Positions 41,823 through 54,337 of a DNA stretch of 64,000 nt are shown here, in pieces; the stretch's first letter is position 1, and every line of letters starts with the position of its first letter. The notes under the pieces were generated by a model, which worked only from the letters and a program-made list of their open reading frames with translations, made no database searches and was not told the DNA's origin. The stretch comes from JAWCQZ01 sp038869515 [NCBI: Halobacteria archaeon] (GTDB lineage: Archaea > Halobacteriota > Syntropharchaeia > JACQPP01). The stretch lies in the NCBI GenBank assembly GCA_038869515.1, contig JAWCQZ010000008.1, positions 1 to 64,000 on the forward strand, given 5' to 3'. The translations under genes were made by a program, and so were the position numbers.

Positions 41823-43049
41823 ATGGCTGAGGAATCGGCATCGGAGAAGCCTTCGGACCAGTTGAACCGCTACCTTCTGGAGCGCGTCCGGCAACTCGAG
41901 GAGCGCAACCTCAGCCTGCGGGAGGAGGCCAAGCGGCTGGAGACCGAGAAGCGGCTCATGGAGGGGCAAAAGCAGCGGTTCGAGCGGGAGTCCCAGAAAA
42001 TGCGCTCCGAGGTGGAGCGGCTCAAGAACGTCCCCCTGGTGGTGGGGACGGTGATTGACGTCATCAACAACGAGAAGATCATCATCAAATCCTCCACCGG
42101 GCCCAAGTTCGTGGTGAGCAAGAGCCAGTTCATCGGAGAGGTCCTGGCGGGGACCCAGGTGGCCCTGAACCAGCAGAGCCTGGCCGTCGTGGAGGTCCTG
42201 CCCAGCACCAAGGACCCCGCGGTCTACGCCATGGAGATCGTCGACCGGCCCGAACTCACCTACGAAGACGTGGGCGGCCTGGAGGGGCAGGTCCAGGAGA
42301 TCCGCGAGATGATCGAGCTGCCCCTGCTCCACCCGGAGAAGTTCGAGAAGGTGGGCATCGAGCCCCCCCGCGGCGTCCTCCTCTACGGCCCCCCGGGAAC
42401 GGGGAAGACGCTGCTGGCGAAGGCGGTCGCCCACCACACCAAGGCGACCTTCATCCGGGTCGTCGCCTCCGAACTGGTCCAGAAGTACATCGGCGAGGGG
42501 GCCCGCATGGTGCGGGAGATTTTCCGCCTCGCCCGGGAGAAGGCCCCCTCCATCGTCTTTGTGGACGAGCTGGACGCCATCGGCTCCCGGCGTCTCGACA
42601 GCGCCACCTCCGGGGACCGGGAGGTCCAGCGGACCCTGATGCAGCTCCTGTCGGAGATTGACGGCTTCGACCCCCGTGGGGACGTGAAGTTCGTCGCCGC
42701 CACCAACCGGCCCGACATCCTCGACCCCGCCCTCCTGCGGCCCGGCCGCTTCGACCGGATGATCGCCATCCCCCTCCCGACGGTCGAGGGGCGGGCGGAA
42801 ATCCTGAAAATCCACATCAGGAAGATGCGCCTCGCCCCCGACCTCTTCGTGGAGAGGGTCGCCGCCGCCACGGAGGGGGCGTCGGGAGCCGACCTGAAGG
42901 CGGTCTGCACCGAGGCGGGCATGTTCGCCATCCGGGCCGACCGGGACCACGTCACCATGGCGGACTTCGAAGCCGCCGCCCGCAAGGTCCTGGGCGGGCA
43001 GCAGTCGGTGGCGCCCAAGCCCCCCGAGGCGGCGGGAATGTTCGCCTGA
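41823..43049 (+). CDS. pan: Proteasome-activating nucleotidase (PAN)
   Basis: A 408-residue AAA ATPase: N-terminal coiled coil (about 15-65), OB domain, then [20 protein letters not shown] and [10 protein letters not shown]. It unfolds substrates for the 20S proteasome. Its C-terminus ends in G-M-F-A, so the docking motif HbYX has Phe in place of Tyr. The ATG at 41823 is preferred over GTG 41820 by the usual start residue pattern and box distance. Confidence 0.95.
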   Translation: MAEESASEKPSDQLNRYLLERVRQLEERNLSLREEAKRLETEKRLMEGQKQRFERESQKMRSEVERLKNVPLVVGTVIDVINNEKIIIKSSTGPKFVVSKSQFIGEVLAGTQVALNQQSLAVVEVLPSTKDPAVYAMEIVDRPELTYEDVGGLEGQVQEIREMIELPLLHPEKFEKVGIEPPRGVLLYGPPGTGKTLLAKAVAHHTKATFIRVVASELVQKYIGEGARMVREIFRLAREKAPSIVFVDELDAIGSRRLDSATSGDREVQRTLMQLLSEIDGFDPRGDVKFVAATNRPDILDPALLRPGRFDRMIAIPLPTVEGRAEILKIHIRKMRLAPDLFVERVAAATEGASGADLKAVCTEAGMFAIRADRDHVTMADFEAAARKVLGGQQSVAPKPPEAAGMFA

Positions 43050-43127
43050 AGCCCCGCCCCTTTCGGAAACTTTCCCGCACCTGTCCCCCCGGGAACCCCT
43101 TCGCTCCGCCGGGACGATCCGGGCTAT

Positions 43128-43137
43128 GGTTTTTTGA
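43128..43137 (+). promoter_or_regulatory. TATA-like box of the GH1 gene
   Basis: TGGTTTTTTG lies 21-30 bases before the ATG at 43158 and supports this start over the upstream ATG at 43134. Confidence 0.5.
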
Positions 43138-43157
43138 GGCCCCGGAGATGCCTGCCC

Positions 43158-44441
43158 ATGGACCGCTTCCCGCCCGACTTTCTCTTCGGCGTCGCCACGT
43201 CGTCCCACCAGATCGAGGGGAACAACGCGAGCAGCGACTGGTGGGCCTTCGAGCAGGAGCCGGGACGCATCGAGAACGGCCACCGGTCGGGGCGGGCCTG
43301 CGACTTCTGGAACCGCTACCCCGAGGATGTGGCGCTGATGAAGTCCCTGGGGTTCCAGGCCCACCGCCTCTCCATCGAGTGGAGCCGGGTGGAGCCCGAG
43401 CGCGGGCGCTACTCCGAGGAAGCCATCGAGCGTTACCGGCGCATCCTCCAGGCCCACCGGGAGGCGGGAATCAAGACCTTCGCCACCCTCCACCACTTCA
43501 CCCTCCCCCGGTGGGTGGCGGAGTCGGGGAACCTGCTGGCCGACGGGAACCTGAGGGCCTTCGAGGCCTACGCCGCCCGGACGGTGCGCGCCCTGCGGGG
43601 GCTGGTCGACGCCTGGAACACCATCAACGAGCCGACCGTGTGGGCCTACATGGGGTTCCTCCGCGGGGAGTTCGCGCCGGGCCTCAAGAGTTTCCGGACG
43701 TGGGGCAAAGCGCTGAAGGCGGCGCTCCGGGCGCACGGCCTCGCCTACCACGCGGCCAAGGCGGAGGACCCGCACACCCCGGCGGGCATCGTCGCCAACG
43801 TGCCGGTCTACCGGCCCGACCACCGGTGGGACCCCGGGGACTACCTGGTGCGGTGGCTCGCCGACGGCCTCTTCAACCGCCCGGTGGTGAAGGCGCTGCG
43901 GGAGGGCGTCCTGAAGGTCCCCGGGGCCCCGAAGGAGAGGGCGCCCGCGCTGGAGGGCTCCTCCGACTTCATCGGCGTCAACTACTACCACCGCATCTGG
44001 ACCTGCTGGTGGCGCCTCCGGAACCCCCGGTTCGGGGCGCCGGGGGAGAGGCTCAGCCAGATGGGGTGGGCCTCCTACCCCGACGGCCTCCTCGAGGCCC
44101 TGCGGCGCTACGGAGCCCTCGGGAAGCCCCTCTACGTCACCGAGAACGGCGTCGGGACCGAGGACGACGGATGGCGCGCCGAGTTCCTCCGCGATCATCT
44201 CGCCCGGGTGCTGCAGGCGCGGGCCGAAGGGCTCGACGTCCGGGGCTACTTCCACTGGTCCTACATCGACAACTTCGAGTGGAGCCGGGGGTGGGTGCCG
44301 AGGTTCGGGCTGGTCGCCTTCGACCCGGAGACCCTGGAGCGGCGGCCCAAGCCCTCGGCGCGGCTCTACGGGGAGGTCGCCCGGAGACGGGAGTTGCCTC
44401 CGACAGGTTTTAGCCCGGGCTCCGCGGATTCTTCCCGATGA
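43158..44441 (+). CDS. Family 1 glycoside hydrolase (beta-glycosidase)
   Basis: A 427-residue TIM-barrel. FLFGVATSSHQIEG begins the family, the acid/base is E158 in TINEPT and the nucleophile E329 in YVTENGV; HWSYIDNFEW is the C-terminal signature. It hydrolyses beta-glucosides, galactosides or similar; it has no signal peptide, so it acts inside the cell. Both catalytic residues are present, so it is expected to be active. Confidence 0.93.
   Translation: MDRFPPDFLFGVATSSHQIEGNNASSDWWAFEQEPGRIENGHRSGRACDFWNRYPEDVALMKSLGFQAHRLSIEWSRVEPERGRYSEEAIERYRRILQAHREAGIKTFATLHHFTLPRWVAESGNLLADGNLRAFEAYAARTVRALRGLVDAWNTINEPTVWAYMGFLRGEFAPGLKSFRTWGKALKAALRAHGLAYHAAKAEDPHTPAGIVANVPVYRPDHRWDPGDYLVRWLADGLFNRPVVKALREGVLKVPGAPKERAPALEGSSDFIGVNYYHRIWTCWWRLRNPRFGAPGERLSQMGWASYPDGLLEALRRYGALGKPLYVTENGVGTEDDGWRAEFLRDHLARVLQARAEGLDVRGYFHWSYIDNFEWSRGWVPRFGLVAFDPETLERRPKPSARLYGEVARRRELPPTGFSPGSADSSR
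44407..44413 (+). promoter_or_regulatory. TATA-like box of the Lrp gene inside the GH1 3' end
   Basis: GTTTTAG lies 25-31 bases before the Lrp ATG at 44438. The Lrp gene thus probably has its own promoter even though its ATG overlaps the GH1 stop. Confidence 0.45.
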
Positions 44442-44890
44442 GCCAGAAGGTGGACGACCTCGACCTGAAAATCCTCCGGCACCTCCAGGAGGACGCCCGC
44501 AAGTCCTACCGGGACATCGCGGAGAAGCTCGACGTCGCCGAGGGGACGGTCTACAACCGGGTGAACAAACTCCTCCAGATGGGGGTCATCCGGAAATTCG
44601 GGGTTGAGGTCGACTACGGCAAACTCGGCTACGACCTCCTGGCGGTGGTGGGCGTCGTCGTGGAGGGGGGAAAACTCCAGGATGTGGAGGAGAAGCTCTC
44701 CCACGAGCCCAACGTCACGGCGGTCTACGACGTCACGGGCGAGTATGACACCGTGGTGGTGGCCCGGTTCAAGGACCGGACCGGCCTGAACCGCTTCATC
44801 AAGGCCCTGCTCTCCAACCCCGCGATCAAGAAGACCTACACCATGATGGCGCTCAACGTGGTGAAGGAAGAGTCGGGCGTCCGCCTCTGA
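44438..44890 (+). CDS. Lrp/AsnC-family transcriptional regulator
   Basis: A 150-residue protein: winged HTH (DLDLKILRHLQEDARKSYRDIAEKL, AEGTVYNRVNKLLQMGVI) and an RAM ligand domain (YDLLAVVGVVVEGGKL, YDVTGEYDTVVVARFKDR). It is of the global Lrp-like type responding to an amino acid. ATGA overlap with GH1. Confidence 0.9.
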   Translation: MSQKVDDLDLKILRHLQEDARKSYRDIAEKLDVAEGTVYNRVNKLLQMGVIRKFGVEVDYGKLGYDLLAVVGVVVEGGKLQDVEEKLSHEPNVTAVYDVTGEYDTVVVARFKDRTGLNRFIKALLSNPAIKKTYTMMALNVVKEESGVRL

Positions 44891-44921
44891 CCGCGGGAGC
44901 GAGGCGCGCCGGTCTACGGAA

Positions 44922-44929
44922 AGTTTATC
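44922..44929 (+). promoter_or_regulatory. TATA-like box
   Basis: AGTTTATC lies 26-33 bases before the ATG at 44955. Confidence 0.45.
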
Positions 44930-44954
44930 CCTCTCTCCGGGCCGAGACCCGAAG

Positions 44955-45767
44955 ATGGCCGCCGAAGCGAGACCCGCCAGCGACGCCTTCGAAATCGCCG
45001 GCCACCCCTACCCGGACTACCGCACCATCAAGGTCGCGCTCCACTCCTCCGATCTCTCGACCAAGGTCCGCGTCGAAGTCGCGCGCCGGGACGGCTACGA
45101 CCTCATCCTGGAGGGCGAGTTCTTCCCCTACACTTACCAGAAGGACATGCTCCGCTCCTTCATCCCCGCCGCCAAGGTCGGCGAGCCCGAGACGCGGGTC
45201 CTGAGCACCGGTGCCCTCTATCTCACGAACGCGGTCAAGCGCAAGGAGATTCCCGCGCCCCGAGGAGGCTTCGGGAAAAAGGCGCCGCTGGTTCTCGAGG
45301 ACAAGTTCAAGCCCCTCCAGGAGAAGGGGCTCTGCCTCCACGTGGTGGCGCCTGCGGTCTCCACGCGGCTGAACCGCAGCGCCCTCATGAGGGCCCCCGC
45401 CCACCAGCACTTCATCGTCTATGACAACAGCGAGGTCCACGCGGTCCTCAGCCGCACTTTGACCCGGAAGGAGGACGAGATGCTCCGGAGCGCCACCGAG
45501 GACCTTCCCGCCACTGCCCTGGAAGACGAGATGCGGCCCGCCGTCGAGGTGGTCCACACCGACTTCATCTCCTCGGAACTCATCGGCTACACCCTCGGCA
45601 AGCTCCGCCCCTACACCATCGCGGTTGTTAAGGAGGAGTACCTGGACGGCCCCGCGGCCCTCCCCCGGATCAGGCTCCTGCCCGCCGACAAACTTCCCGG
45701 CGACGCCATGCGGCGGGAGGAGAAGAAGAAGAAAGAACTGGTGGAAGAGAGCATGCTCACGCGGTAA
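44955..45767 (+). CDS. Conserved hypothetical protein
   Basis: A 270-residue soluble protein, mixed alpha/beta and charged. Blocks that look conserved include YPDYRTIKVALHSSDLSTKVRV, GEFFPYTYQKDMLRSF and APAHQHFIVYDNSEVHAVL. The end is a highly charged Glu/Lys/Arg helix (RREEKKKKELVEESM). No known motif or export signal. Own promoter box. Confidence 0.6.
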   Translation: MAAEARPASDAFEIAGHPYPDYRTIKVALHSSDLSTKVRVEVARRDGYDLILEGEFFPYTYQKDMLRSFIPAAKVGEPETRVLSTGALYLTNAVKRKEIPAPRGGFGKKAPLVLEDKFKPLQEKGLCLHVVAPAVSTRLNRSALMRAPAHQHFIVYDNSEVHAVLSRTLTRKEDEMLRSATEDLPATALEDEMRPAVEVVHTDFISSELIGYTLGKLRPYTIAVVKEEYLDGPAALPRIRLLPADKLPGDAMRREEKKKKELVEESMLTR

Positions 45768-45822
45768 GCGGCCCGGGGATTGCCGGGAGAAAGTTGTTAG
45801 CCCGAAATAGGAGACGGAGGAG

Positions 45823-46197
45823 ATGGTCGGCGAGCCCGCCGTCTGGACCGGCATCGGAGTTCTCGCGGGAGGGACCTACTATGCCATCTTCCGGGGGGTC
45901 CGGGCGTCCGGGCTGTGGAAGATGTTCCTCAAGACCTACGTCCCTCCGGAGCGCCACGGGGACGTCCGCCTACGGGTCGCCTTCGTCTGCTACAACCTCG
46001 CCCTCTTCCTGTGGCTCTTCCGCATCTGGGCCTGGCTGGCGGAGGCGGGGTTCCAGGCGGTTCCCGAGAAGGACCTGATCGAACTCACGAACGGGGTCCT
46101 CGGCGCGGTCTACGCGACGGCCATCCTGGGAGCGGTGATTTTCATTCCCTATGTGCGGAAGCGGGTGGACCTCCTGGAGAGGGAGGAAGGACGCTGA
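45823..46197 (+). CDS. Small three-helix membrane protein
   Basis: A 124-residue protein with three hydrophobic segments (about 7-25, 48-72, 90-110) and an amphipathic linker; it ends in basic and acidic residues (RKRVDLLEREEGR). A purine-rich site (GGAGACGGAGGAG) just precedes the ATG. Function unknown. Confidence 0.6.
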   Translation: MVGEPAVWTGIGVLAGGTYYAIFRGVRASGLWKMFLKTYVPPERHGDVRLRVAFVCYNLALFLWLFRIWAWLAEAGFQAVPEKDLIELTNGVLGAVYATAILGAVIFIPYVRKRVDLLEREEGR

Positions 46198-46206
46198 CCG
46201 GCCGCG

Positions 46207-46599
46207 TTACTTCTCGCCCCGCACGTCGAACTTCATCTTCCCCATGGAGGTCAGGAGGGTGGTGTCCTGCCCAGTCTGGAGCTTGCCCTGGAGTTCCGGG
46301 GGAATCTTGAGCTCGAAGTTCGCGTAGGTCGAGAGGTCCATCAGTTGGGCCGTGTCCCCGACGATGTTGAGGATCTGGACCCCCTTCCGCTCCACCACCG
46401 GGATGTAGATTTTGGCGTCCACGGGCTGGACCACGGAGCGCTTCACGCCGTCGAAGAGGCCGATGGCCTCGACCCGCAGTTTCGCGGCGCCGTGCTTCCC
46501 GGGCTTGGAGTGGGCGGTGCTGACGACGACGCAGGGCTCCTCGTCAATCAGGAGATACTTCCCCTCCTTGATCTCCTTCATCTCGGCCTGGATTTTCAT
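46207..46599 (-). CDS. eif5a: Translation initiation factor 5A
   Basis: A 130-residue protein. The hypusine loop is SKPGKHGAAK with the modified Lys at K35; the second domain is an OB fold (VQILNIVGDTAQLMDL). It helps the ribosome pass stall-prone sequences. It is divergent from its modifying enzyme DHS, a meaningful pairing. Confidence 0.95.
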   Translation of the reverse strand: MKIQAEMKEIKEGKYLLIDEEPCVVVSTAHSKPGKHGAAKLRVEAIGLFDGVKRSVVQPVDAKIYIPVVERKGVQILNIVGDTAQLMDLSTYANFELKIPPELQGKLQTGQDTTLLTSMGKMKFDVRGEK

Positions 46600-46623
46600 C
46601 TACGATGGCCCATCGGGGGACGG

Positions 46624-46631
46624 GGTTAAAA
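46624..46631 (-). promoter_or_regulatory. TATA-like box of eif5a
   Basis: Read on the minus strand, CTTTTAAC lies 25-32 bases before the ATG at 46599. Confidence 0.5.
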
Positions 46632-46644
46632 GATTTCTCTTGCT

Positions 46645-46701
46645 GCCGGTCCTGTCGACACCCGTTGCCGACGGGACGGGAGGGTTCCCGAGTGGACCGG
46701 C
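46645..46701. other. Three-stem inverted-repeat element between eif5a and dhs
   Basis: An outer stem GCCGGTCC (46645-46652) with GGACCGGC (46694-46701) encloses two hairpins: CCCGT-TGCCG-ACGGG (46661-46675) and CGGGA-GGGT-TCCCG (46677-46690). It lies between the two divergent promoters, so it is not in the leader of either leaderless gene. It could be a DNA cruciform, a regulator site, or a small RNA. Confidence 0.4.
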
Positions 46702-46717
46702 AACACGAACCGAAGAT

Positions 46718-46726
46718 TTCTTATGA
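46718..46726 (+). promoter_or_regulatory. TATA-like box of dhs
   Basis: TTCTTATGA lies 20-28 bases before the ATG at 46746. Confidence 0.45.
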
Positions 46727-46745
46727 TGCTCTTGGATTGGCAGCG

Positions 46746-47759
46746 ATGGCCCGCAAAGCGGACTTCCTGCGCCACCCCACGGTCCCCATCTCCGTAGGCA
46801 GGAAATCGGTCTCGGAACTCGCGCGGCAGATGGCCAGGACGGGCTTCCAGGGCCGGACCCTGGGCCAGGCGGTGGACGTCTGGGAGCAGATGTTCCGGAG
46901 GAAGGGGATGACGATTTTCCTGGGCCTCACGGGGGCGATGGTCCCGGCGGGCATGCGGCGAGTCATCGCGTTCCTCATCGAGCGAAAACTGGTGGACTGC
47001 ATCGTCTCGACCGGCGCGAACCTGTTCCACGACGCCTACGAGGCCCTGGGCCGGAAGCACTACCAGGGGACCGACACGGTGGACGACGCGGCCCTCCAGC
47101 GGTACCACATCGACCGGATGTATGACGTCTACGCCTCCGAGGACGAGTTCCGGATTCTCGACTGGAAGATCGCGGGGTTCGCGCGCTCCATCTCCCCCTG
47201 CCGCATCTCCACCCGGGAATTCATGCGCCGGTGGGGCCGCGAACTGGCCCGGATGGGAGGGGCCCGGGACTCCATCGTGGTGGCCGCCTACCGGAACCAC
47301 GTCCCCCTCTTCGTCCCCGCCATCTGCGACAGCGGCTACGGAATCGCCCTCCACCTGGCCCGGAGGAGGGGGGTGGACATCGACCTCGACCAGTTGAAGG
47401 ACGTGGAGGAGATTGTGGAGTTGTACGGCGCGAGCCGCGAGACCGGGGGAATCTACGTCGGAGGCGGCGTGCCCCGGAACTTCATCCAGCAGACCTCTGT
47501 CATCGAGGACATCGTGGAGCAGAACGCGCCCCACCAGTACGGCATCCAGTTCACCATCGACCCGCCCCACTACGGCGGCCTCTCCGGCTCCACCTTCTCC
47601 GAGGCGGTCTCCTGGGGGAAGTACCACCCCCGGGACGCCAAGATGGTCCAGGTGTTCGCCGACGCCACCATCGCCCTGCCCATCGTCGCCCACGCCCTGG
47701 AGGAGCGGACCCGGGGGCTCAAGCGGAAGCGCGTCCGGCCGCCCTGGCCCCTCGACTGA
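46746..47759 (+). CDS. dhs: Deoxyhypusine synthase
   Basis: A 337-residue NAD-dependent enzyme that transfers the butylamine of spermidine to K35 of eIF5A. The active Lys is K292 in EAVSWGKYH, with SGSTFSEAVSW; VSTGANLFHD and VPLFVPAICDSGYG are typical. Start at 46746. Its 3' end overlaps larB by 41 bases. Confidence 0.95.
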   Translation: MARKADFLRHPTVPISVGRKSVSELARQMARTGFQGRTLGQAVDVWEQMFRRKGMTIFLGLTGAMVPAGMRRVIAFLIERKLVDCIVSTGANLFHDAYEALGRKHYQGTDTVDDAALQRYHIDRMYDVYASEDEFRILDWKIAGFARSISPCRISTREFMRRWGRELARMGGARDSIVVAAYRNHVPLFVPAICDSGYGIALHLARRRGVDIDLDQLKDVEEIVELYGASRETGGIYVGGGVPRNFIQQTSVIEDIVEQNAPHQYGIQFTIDPPHYGGLSGSTFSEAVSWGKYHPRDAKMVQVFADATIALPIVAHALEERTRGLKRKRVRPPWPLD

Positions 47760-48549
47760 CTCCGCGGCCGGAGGCCCGCAGCGCCACCCGGCCCGCCGCC
47801 ACCGCCGCGCCGAAGCCGTTCCCGATGTTCACGACGGTGAGCCCGGGGGAGCACGACTGGAGCATCGTGAGGAGCGCCCCCAACCCCTCGCCGCCCGCCC
47901 CGTAGCCGCTCCGGGCCGGGACGCCGACCACCGGGACGTCCACCAGCCCCGCCACCACCGAAGGCAGCACCCCCTCCATCCCCGCCACCACGATGAGGGC
48001 GTCCACCCTCTCCGACATCTCCTCCAGGGGGCCGTAGAGGCGGTGGATGCCCGCCACCCCCACGTCGTAGGCCCGCTCCACCCCGACCCCCATCGCTTCC
48101 AGAGTGAGCGCCGCCTCCTCCGCGACCGGGATGTCGGAGGTGCCGGCGGTCAGGATCCCCACCCGCCCCCGGGGGGCGGGCCGGAGGTCTTTCCGCCGGA
48201 CCAGGAGGACCCCCGCCTCAGGATGGTGGGTGACCTGGAAGCCCCTGAGGGCCCTGCGCGCCGCCCGCGCGCCCGCGGGAGTGACGCGGGTCGCCAGGGC
48301 GACTCCGTTGTGGCGGACCATCTCCCGCAGGAGGCGGGCCACGTCCTGTGGCCGCTTGTTCTGCCCCATGACCGCCTCCGGCGCGCCGGTCCGGTGGTGG
48401 CGGAGGAGGTCGAGGCGGGCGCGGCCCGAGACCTCCCGGACCGCCAGGCGCGCCAGGGCCTTCCGGGCCTCCCCGGGCCCGAGGAGACCCCGGCGGAGGT
48501 CCCCGAGAAGCCGCTCCAGGGAGTCGGGGGCCCGGTTTCGCGCCGCCAT
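47719..48549 (-). CDS. larB: LarB-like nickel-pincer cofactor synthase
   Basis: A 276-residue protein of the PurE-like LarB family: GRVGILTAGTSDIPVAEEAA, YDVGVAGIHRLYG, VVAGMEGVLPSVVAGLV, PVVGVPARSGYG and VVNIGNGFGAAV. LarB carboxylates and hydrolyses nicotinic acid adenine dinucleotide to start the nickel-pincer cofactor of lactate racemase. LarC and LarE are not in the window. ATG at 48549. Confidence 0.9.
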   Translation of the reverse strand: MAARNRAPDSLERLLGDLRRGLLGPGEARKALARLAVREVSGRARLDLLRHHRTGAPEAVMGQNKRPQDVARLLREMVRHNGVALATRVTPAGARAARRALRGFQVTHHPEAGVLLVRRKDLRPAPRGRVGILTAGTSDIPVAEEAALTLEAMGVGVERAYDVGVAGIHRLYGPLEEMSERVDALIVVAGMEGVLPSVVAGLVDVPVVGVPARSGYGAGGEGLGALLTMLQSCSPGLTVVNIGNGFGAAVAAGRVALRASGRGVSRGARAAGRASA

Positions 48550-48571
48550 GGTTCCCACCCGCTCCCGGGGC

Positions 48572-51799
<3,228 letters not shown>

Positions 51800-51852
51800 G
51801 TCCTGTTCCAAAGTTGCGACACGCCCCCGGCGGAAAAGACTTTGGGACAGCC

Positions 51853-52884
51853 TCAGTGGAAAATCTGCGCCACCGCTTCCGCCAGCCGCCGGTTGTCGGG
51901 CCGCGTCCGAATTCCCAATCGGAGGTAGCGGGGCAGGCCGAAGGAGGCGCAGTCCCGGACCAGGAGGCCGCGCTTCAGGAGGTCGCGGGCGGCCCGCGAC
52001 GCCCCGCCGGGGGCCTCGGCGGTGAGGAAAGGGGCCGCGCTCGGCTGCGGGCGGAGGGGAGTAGCGGCGAGTTCCTCGGTGAGCCACGCCCGCTCCCGGG
52101 CCACGAGCCGCCTCGACCTTTCGAGGAACGGCCCCGCCCCCCGGAAGCAGGCCCGCGCCGCCTCCTCGGCGGGGACCGAGAGGGACCAAGGGCTCCGCAG
52201 CGCCTCCAGGGCATCCGCCACCGGGGGCGAGGCGGCGGCGAAGCCCGCCCGGAGGCCGGGGAGGCCGAACGCCTTGCTGAGGCTCCGGAGGACCAGGAGC
52301 CCTTCGAAGTCCGCCGCGTCGGGGGCGACCGACTGGGCGGGGTCCGACAACTCGACGAAGGACTCATCTACCACCAGCACCGCGCCGCGCCGGTCGCACT
52401 CCTCAGCCAGGGAGAGGACTTCGTCCCGGAGAAGCAGATCCCCGGTGGGGTTGTTGGGGTTGCAGGCGAAGACCACGCGGGAGGAGTCGGGGCCGGAGCC
52501 CTCCTTCGCCTCAGCCCCCGCGAGCATCGCCCGGAAGCGATACTCCTCGTAGGTGGGGCTGCGGACCACCACCCGGTCGCCGGGCTCGAGAAACGCGCGG
52601 ACGGCGAGCTCGATGAGTTCGGTGGAGCCGTTGCCGGGGACGACCAGTTCGGGGGACGAGCCGCAGAAGCGGGCCGCGGCCTCCCGGAACTCCGCATACC
52701 GGTCGTCGGGGTAGTGGGCCAACTCCTTCGCGCACTCCCGCAGGGCGCGGGCCACCGGGAAGGAGAGGGGGTTGGTGCAGGCGGAGAAGTCGAGGACCTC
52801 GCGGCCGGCGGCTTCAGAGGCGGCGCGGACGTTGCCGCCGTGGACCGGCCTTCTGGGGAACTGGGCACCCTGAACTCGGCTCAT
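51853..52884 (-). CDS. CobD/HisC-like class I/II aminotransferase
   Basis: A 343-residue PLP enzyme. [26 protein letters not shown] and [16 protein letters not shown] match threonine-phosphate decarboxylase (CobD) more than histidinol-phosphate aminotransferase; the PLP Lys is in [14 protein letters not shown]. CobD makes the aminopropanol linker of cobalamin, which would fit the B12-type radical SAM enzyme. HisC is the alternative. A box CTTTTTGTG lies 23-31 bases upstream of ATG 52884. Confidence 0.75.
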   Translation of the reverse strand: MSRVQGAQFPRRPVHGGNVRAASEAAGREVLDFSACTNPLSFPVARALRECAKELAHYPDDRYAEFREAAARFCGSSPELVVPGNGSTELIELAVRAFLEPGDRVVVRSPTYEEYRFRAMLAGAEAKEGSGPDSSRVVFACNPNNPTGDLLLRDEVLSLAEECDRRGAVLVVDESFVELSDPAQSVAPDAADFEGLLVLRSLSKAFGLPGLRAGFAAASPPVADALEALRSPWSLSVPAEEAARACFRGAGPFLERSRRLVARERAWLTEELAATPLRPQPSAAPFLTAEAPGGASRAARDLLKRGLLVRDCASFGLPRYLRLGIRTRPDNRRLAEAVAQIFH

Positions 52885-52921
52885 CCTGCCCGGGTTCCGG
52901 TGCGGCACAAAAAGACGCCGC

Positions 52922-53080
52922 TCACTCTTTTTCGAGGTAGCCGATGAAATGGGAGACCGCGTGGGCCACGAAGTCCGACCTTGAGGTGAACCTCTTCCTC
53001 GCGATGAGGGCGTCCATCTTCTCGACGACGTAGGGCGAGAGATAGGTCTGGATTCGCTCCTTGTTCTTGTTTTTCGGCAT
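52922..53080 (-). CDS. Small ribbon-helix-helix DNA-binding protein
   Basis: A 52-residue protein: KERIQTYLSPYVVEKMDALIA then SRSDFVAHAVSHFIGYLEKE, the strand-helix-helix of CopG/MetJ-type regulators, with a basic N-terminus (MPKNKNK). It follows gatD by 23 bases and precedes the CobD-like gene. It may act as a small regulator; the target is unknown. Confidence 0.65.
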   Translation of the reverse strand: MPKNKNKERIQTYLSPYVVEKMDALIARKRFTSRSDFVAHAVSHFIGYLEKE

Positions 53081-53103
53081 GGCCCCCTACGCGTTTCGCC
53101 GGT

Positions 53104-54336
53104 TCATTGCGCGGAACTCTCCGTGATTTCCCCGGCCACATTCGTCTGCATGAGACGCTTCACCCCGTCCAGGTCGCGGGTCTGCCCCAGCACCCACATC
53201 AGTTTCACGTAGGCGGTCTCCGGCAGCATGTCCTCCGCCTCAATCACCCCGGCCCTCAGCAGGTCGCGCCCCGTGTCGTAGACCCGGTCGTTCACCCTTC
53301 CCTGCAAACACTGGGAGGCCATGACCACCGGGATGCCCCGCTTCACCAGTTTGCGGACGGCAGGAATCCACGACGAGGCGACGTGGCCGAGGCCGGTCCC
53401 TTCCAGCACCACTCCACGGGCCCCCTGGGCGGCCCGTTCCAGTGCTTGCGGCCCGAGGCCGGGGGCGAACTTCACCAGCGCGACCTTCGGCTCCATCTTC
53501 AGGCGCGCTTTCAACTCCCCGCCCCGGGGCCGCCTCGGGAGGAAGAACTCCACCCTCCGGCTCGCGAACTCCACGAACCCGAGGGGGCCCGGCTGCGACT
53601 CGAACGCGTCGCGGCGGGAGGTGTGGTTCTTGCGGACCCGGGTGCCGCGATGGATGGCGCACACCCCGTCGGCGGTCCCGGCGTGCATCACCACCGCCAC
53701 CTCGGCGAAGTCGGCCAGGGCCGCCTCGGCGGCGCAGACCGCGTTGATGGCGGCGTCGCTGCTGGGGCGGTCGGAGGAGCGCTGGGCGCCGGTAAGGACC
53801 ACGGGCACCGGGCTCTCCAGCAGGAAGGCGAGGGCGGCGGCGGTGTAGCCCATGGTGTCGGTCCCGTGGGTGACAAGAACCCCGTCGGCCCCCTTGCGGA
53901 TTTCGTCCGCGATTTTCCTGGCGAGCGTGACCCACCGGGCGGGGGTCATGTTCTCGCTGAGGAGGGAGAAGACCGGCTCCGCCCGGAGGCGGGCGACCCC
54001 CTTCAATTCGGGGATGGCCTCCACCAGGTCCCCAGCCGAAAACTGGCTGGTGACGGCCCCGGTCCGGTAGTCCACCCGGGAGGCGATGGTGCCTCCGGTG
54101 GAGAGTATCGCGAGGGTTCGCGCTGGGCCTCCGACCGGGAGCGGCTTCGGGGCGGAGGGTCGCTCCGGGGCGGCCTTCTCCAGCAGGGTCACCTTCGCCC
54201 CGGGACCGATCCCCACGTTGTAGCCGCTGTCGAGTTTCACCACGGGGCCCGCGCCGGGAGAGGGCATGAGGACCCCCTCGATGGCCCGACTTCCCTTCAC
54301 GACCCGGACCCGGTCTCCGGGGGCGGGCCTGCTCAT
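53104..54336 (-). CDS. gatD: Glu-tRNA(Gln) amidotransferase subunit D
   Basis: A 410-residue asparaginase-like subunit: an N-terminal SH3-like part (PGDRVRVVKGS), then LAILSTGGTIASR with the catalytic Thr, VLVTHGTDTMGYT with the second Thr-Asp-Lys set, and VVLTGAQRSSDRPSSDA. It frees ammonia from glutamine for GatE to make Gln-tRNA(Gln). GatE is not adjacent. A structured element lies directly upstream of the ATG. Confidence 0.95.
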   Translation of the reverse strand: MSRPAPGDRVRVVKGSRAIEGVLMPSPGAGPVVKLDSGYNVGIGPGAKVTLLEKAAPERPSAPKPLPVGGPARTLAILSTGGTIASRVDYRTGAVTSQFSAGDLVEAIPELKGVARLRAEPVFSLLSENMTPARWVTLARKIADEIRKGADGVLVTHGTDTMGYTAAALAFLLESPVPVVLTGAQRSSDRPSSDAAINAVCAAEAALADFAEVAVVMHAGTADGVCAIHRGTRVRKNHTSRRDAFESQPGPLGFVEFASRRVEFFLPRRPRGGELKARLKMEPKVALVKFAPGLGPQALERAAQGARGVVLEGTGLGHVASSWIPAVRKLVKRGIPVVMASQCLQGRVNDRVYDTGRDLLRAGVIEAEDMLPETAYVKLMWVLGQTRDLDGVKRLMQTNVAGEITESSAQ

Positions 54337-54337
54337 C

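Noticed and set aside
46680-46710. Match of GAGTGGACCGGCAAC with the stretch near 63776 as proof of a repeat family
   Set aside because: Fourteen of fifteen matching bases can arise by chance in a 64-kb GC-rich window; kept only as a remark.
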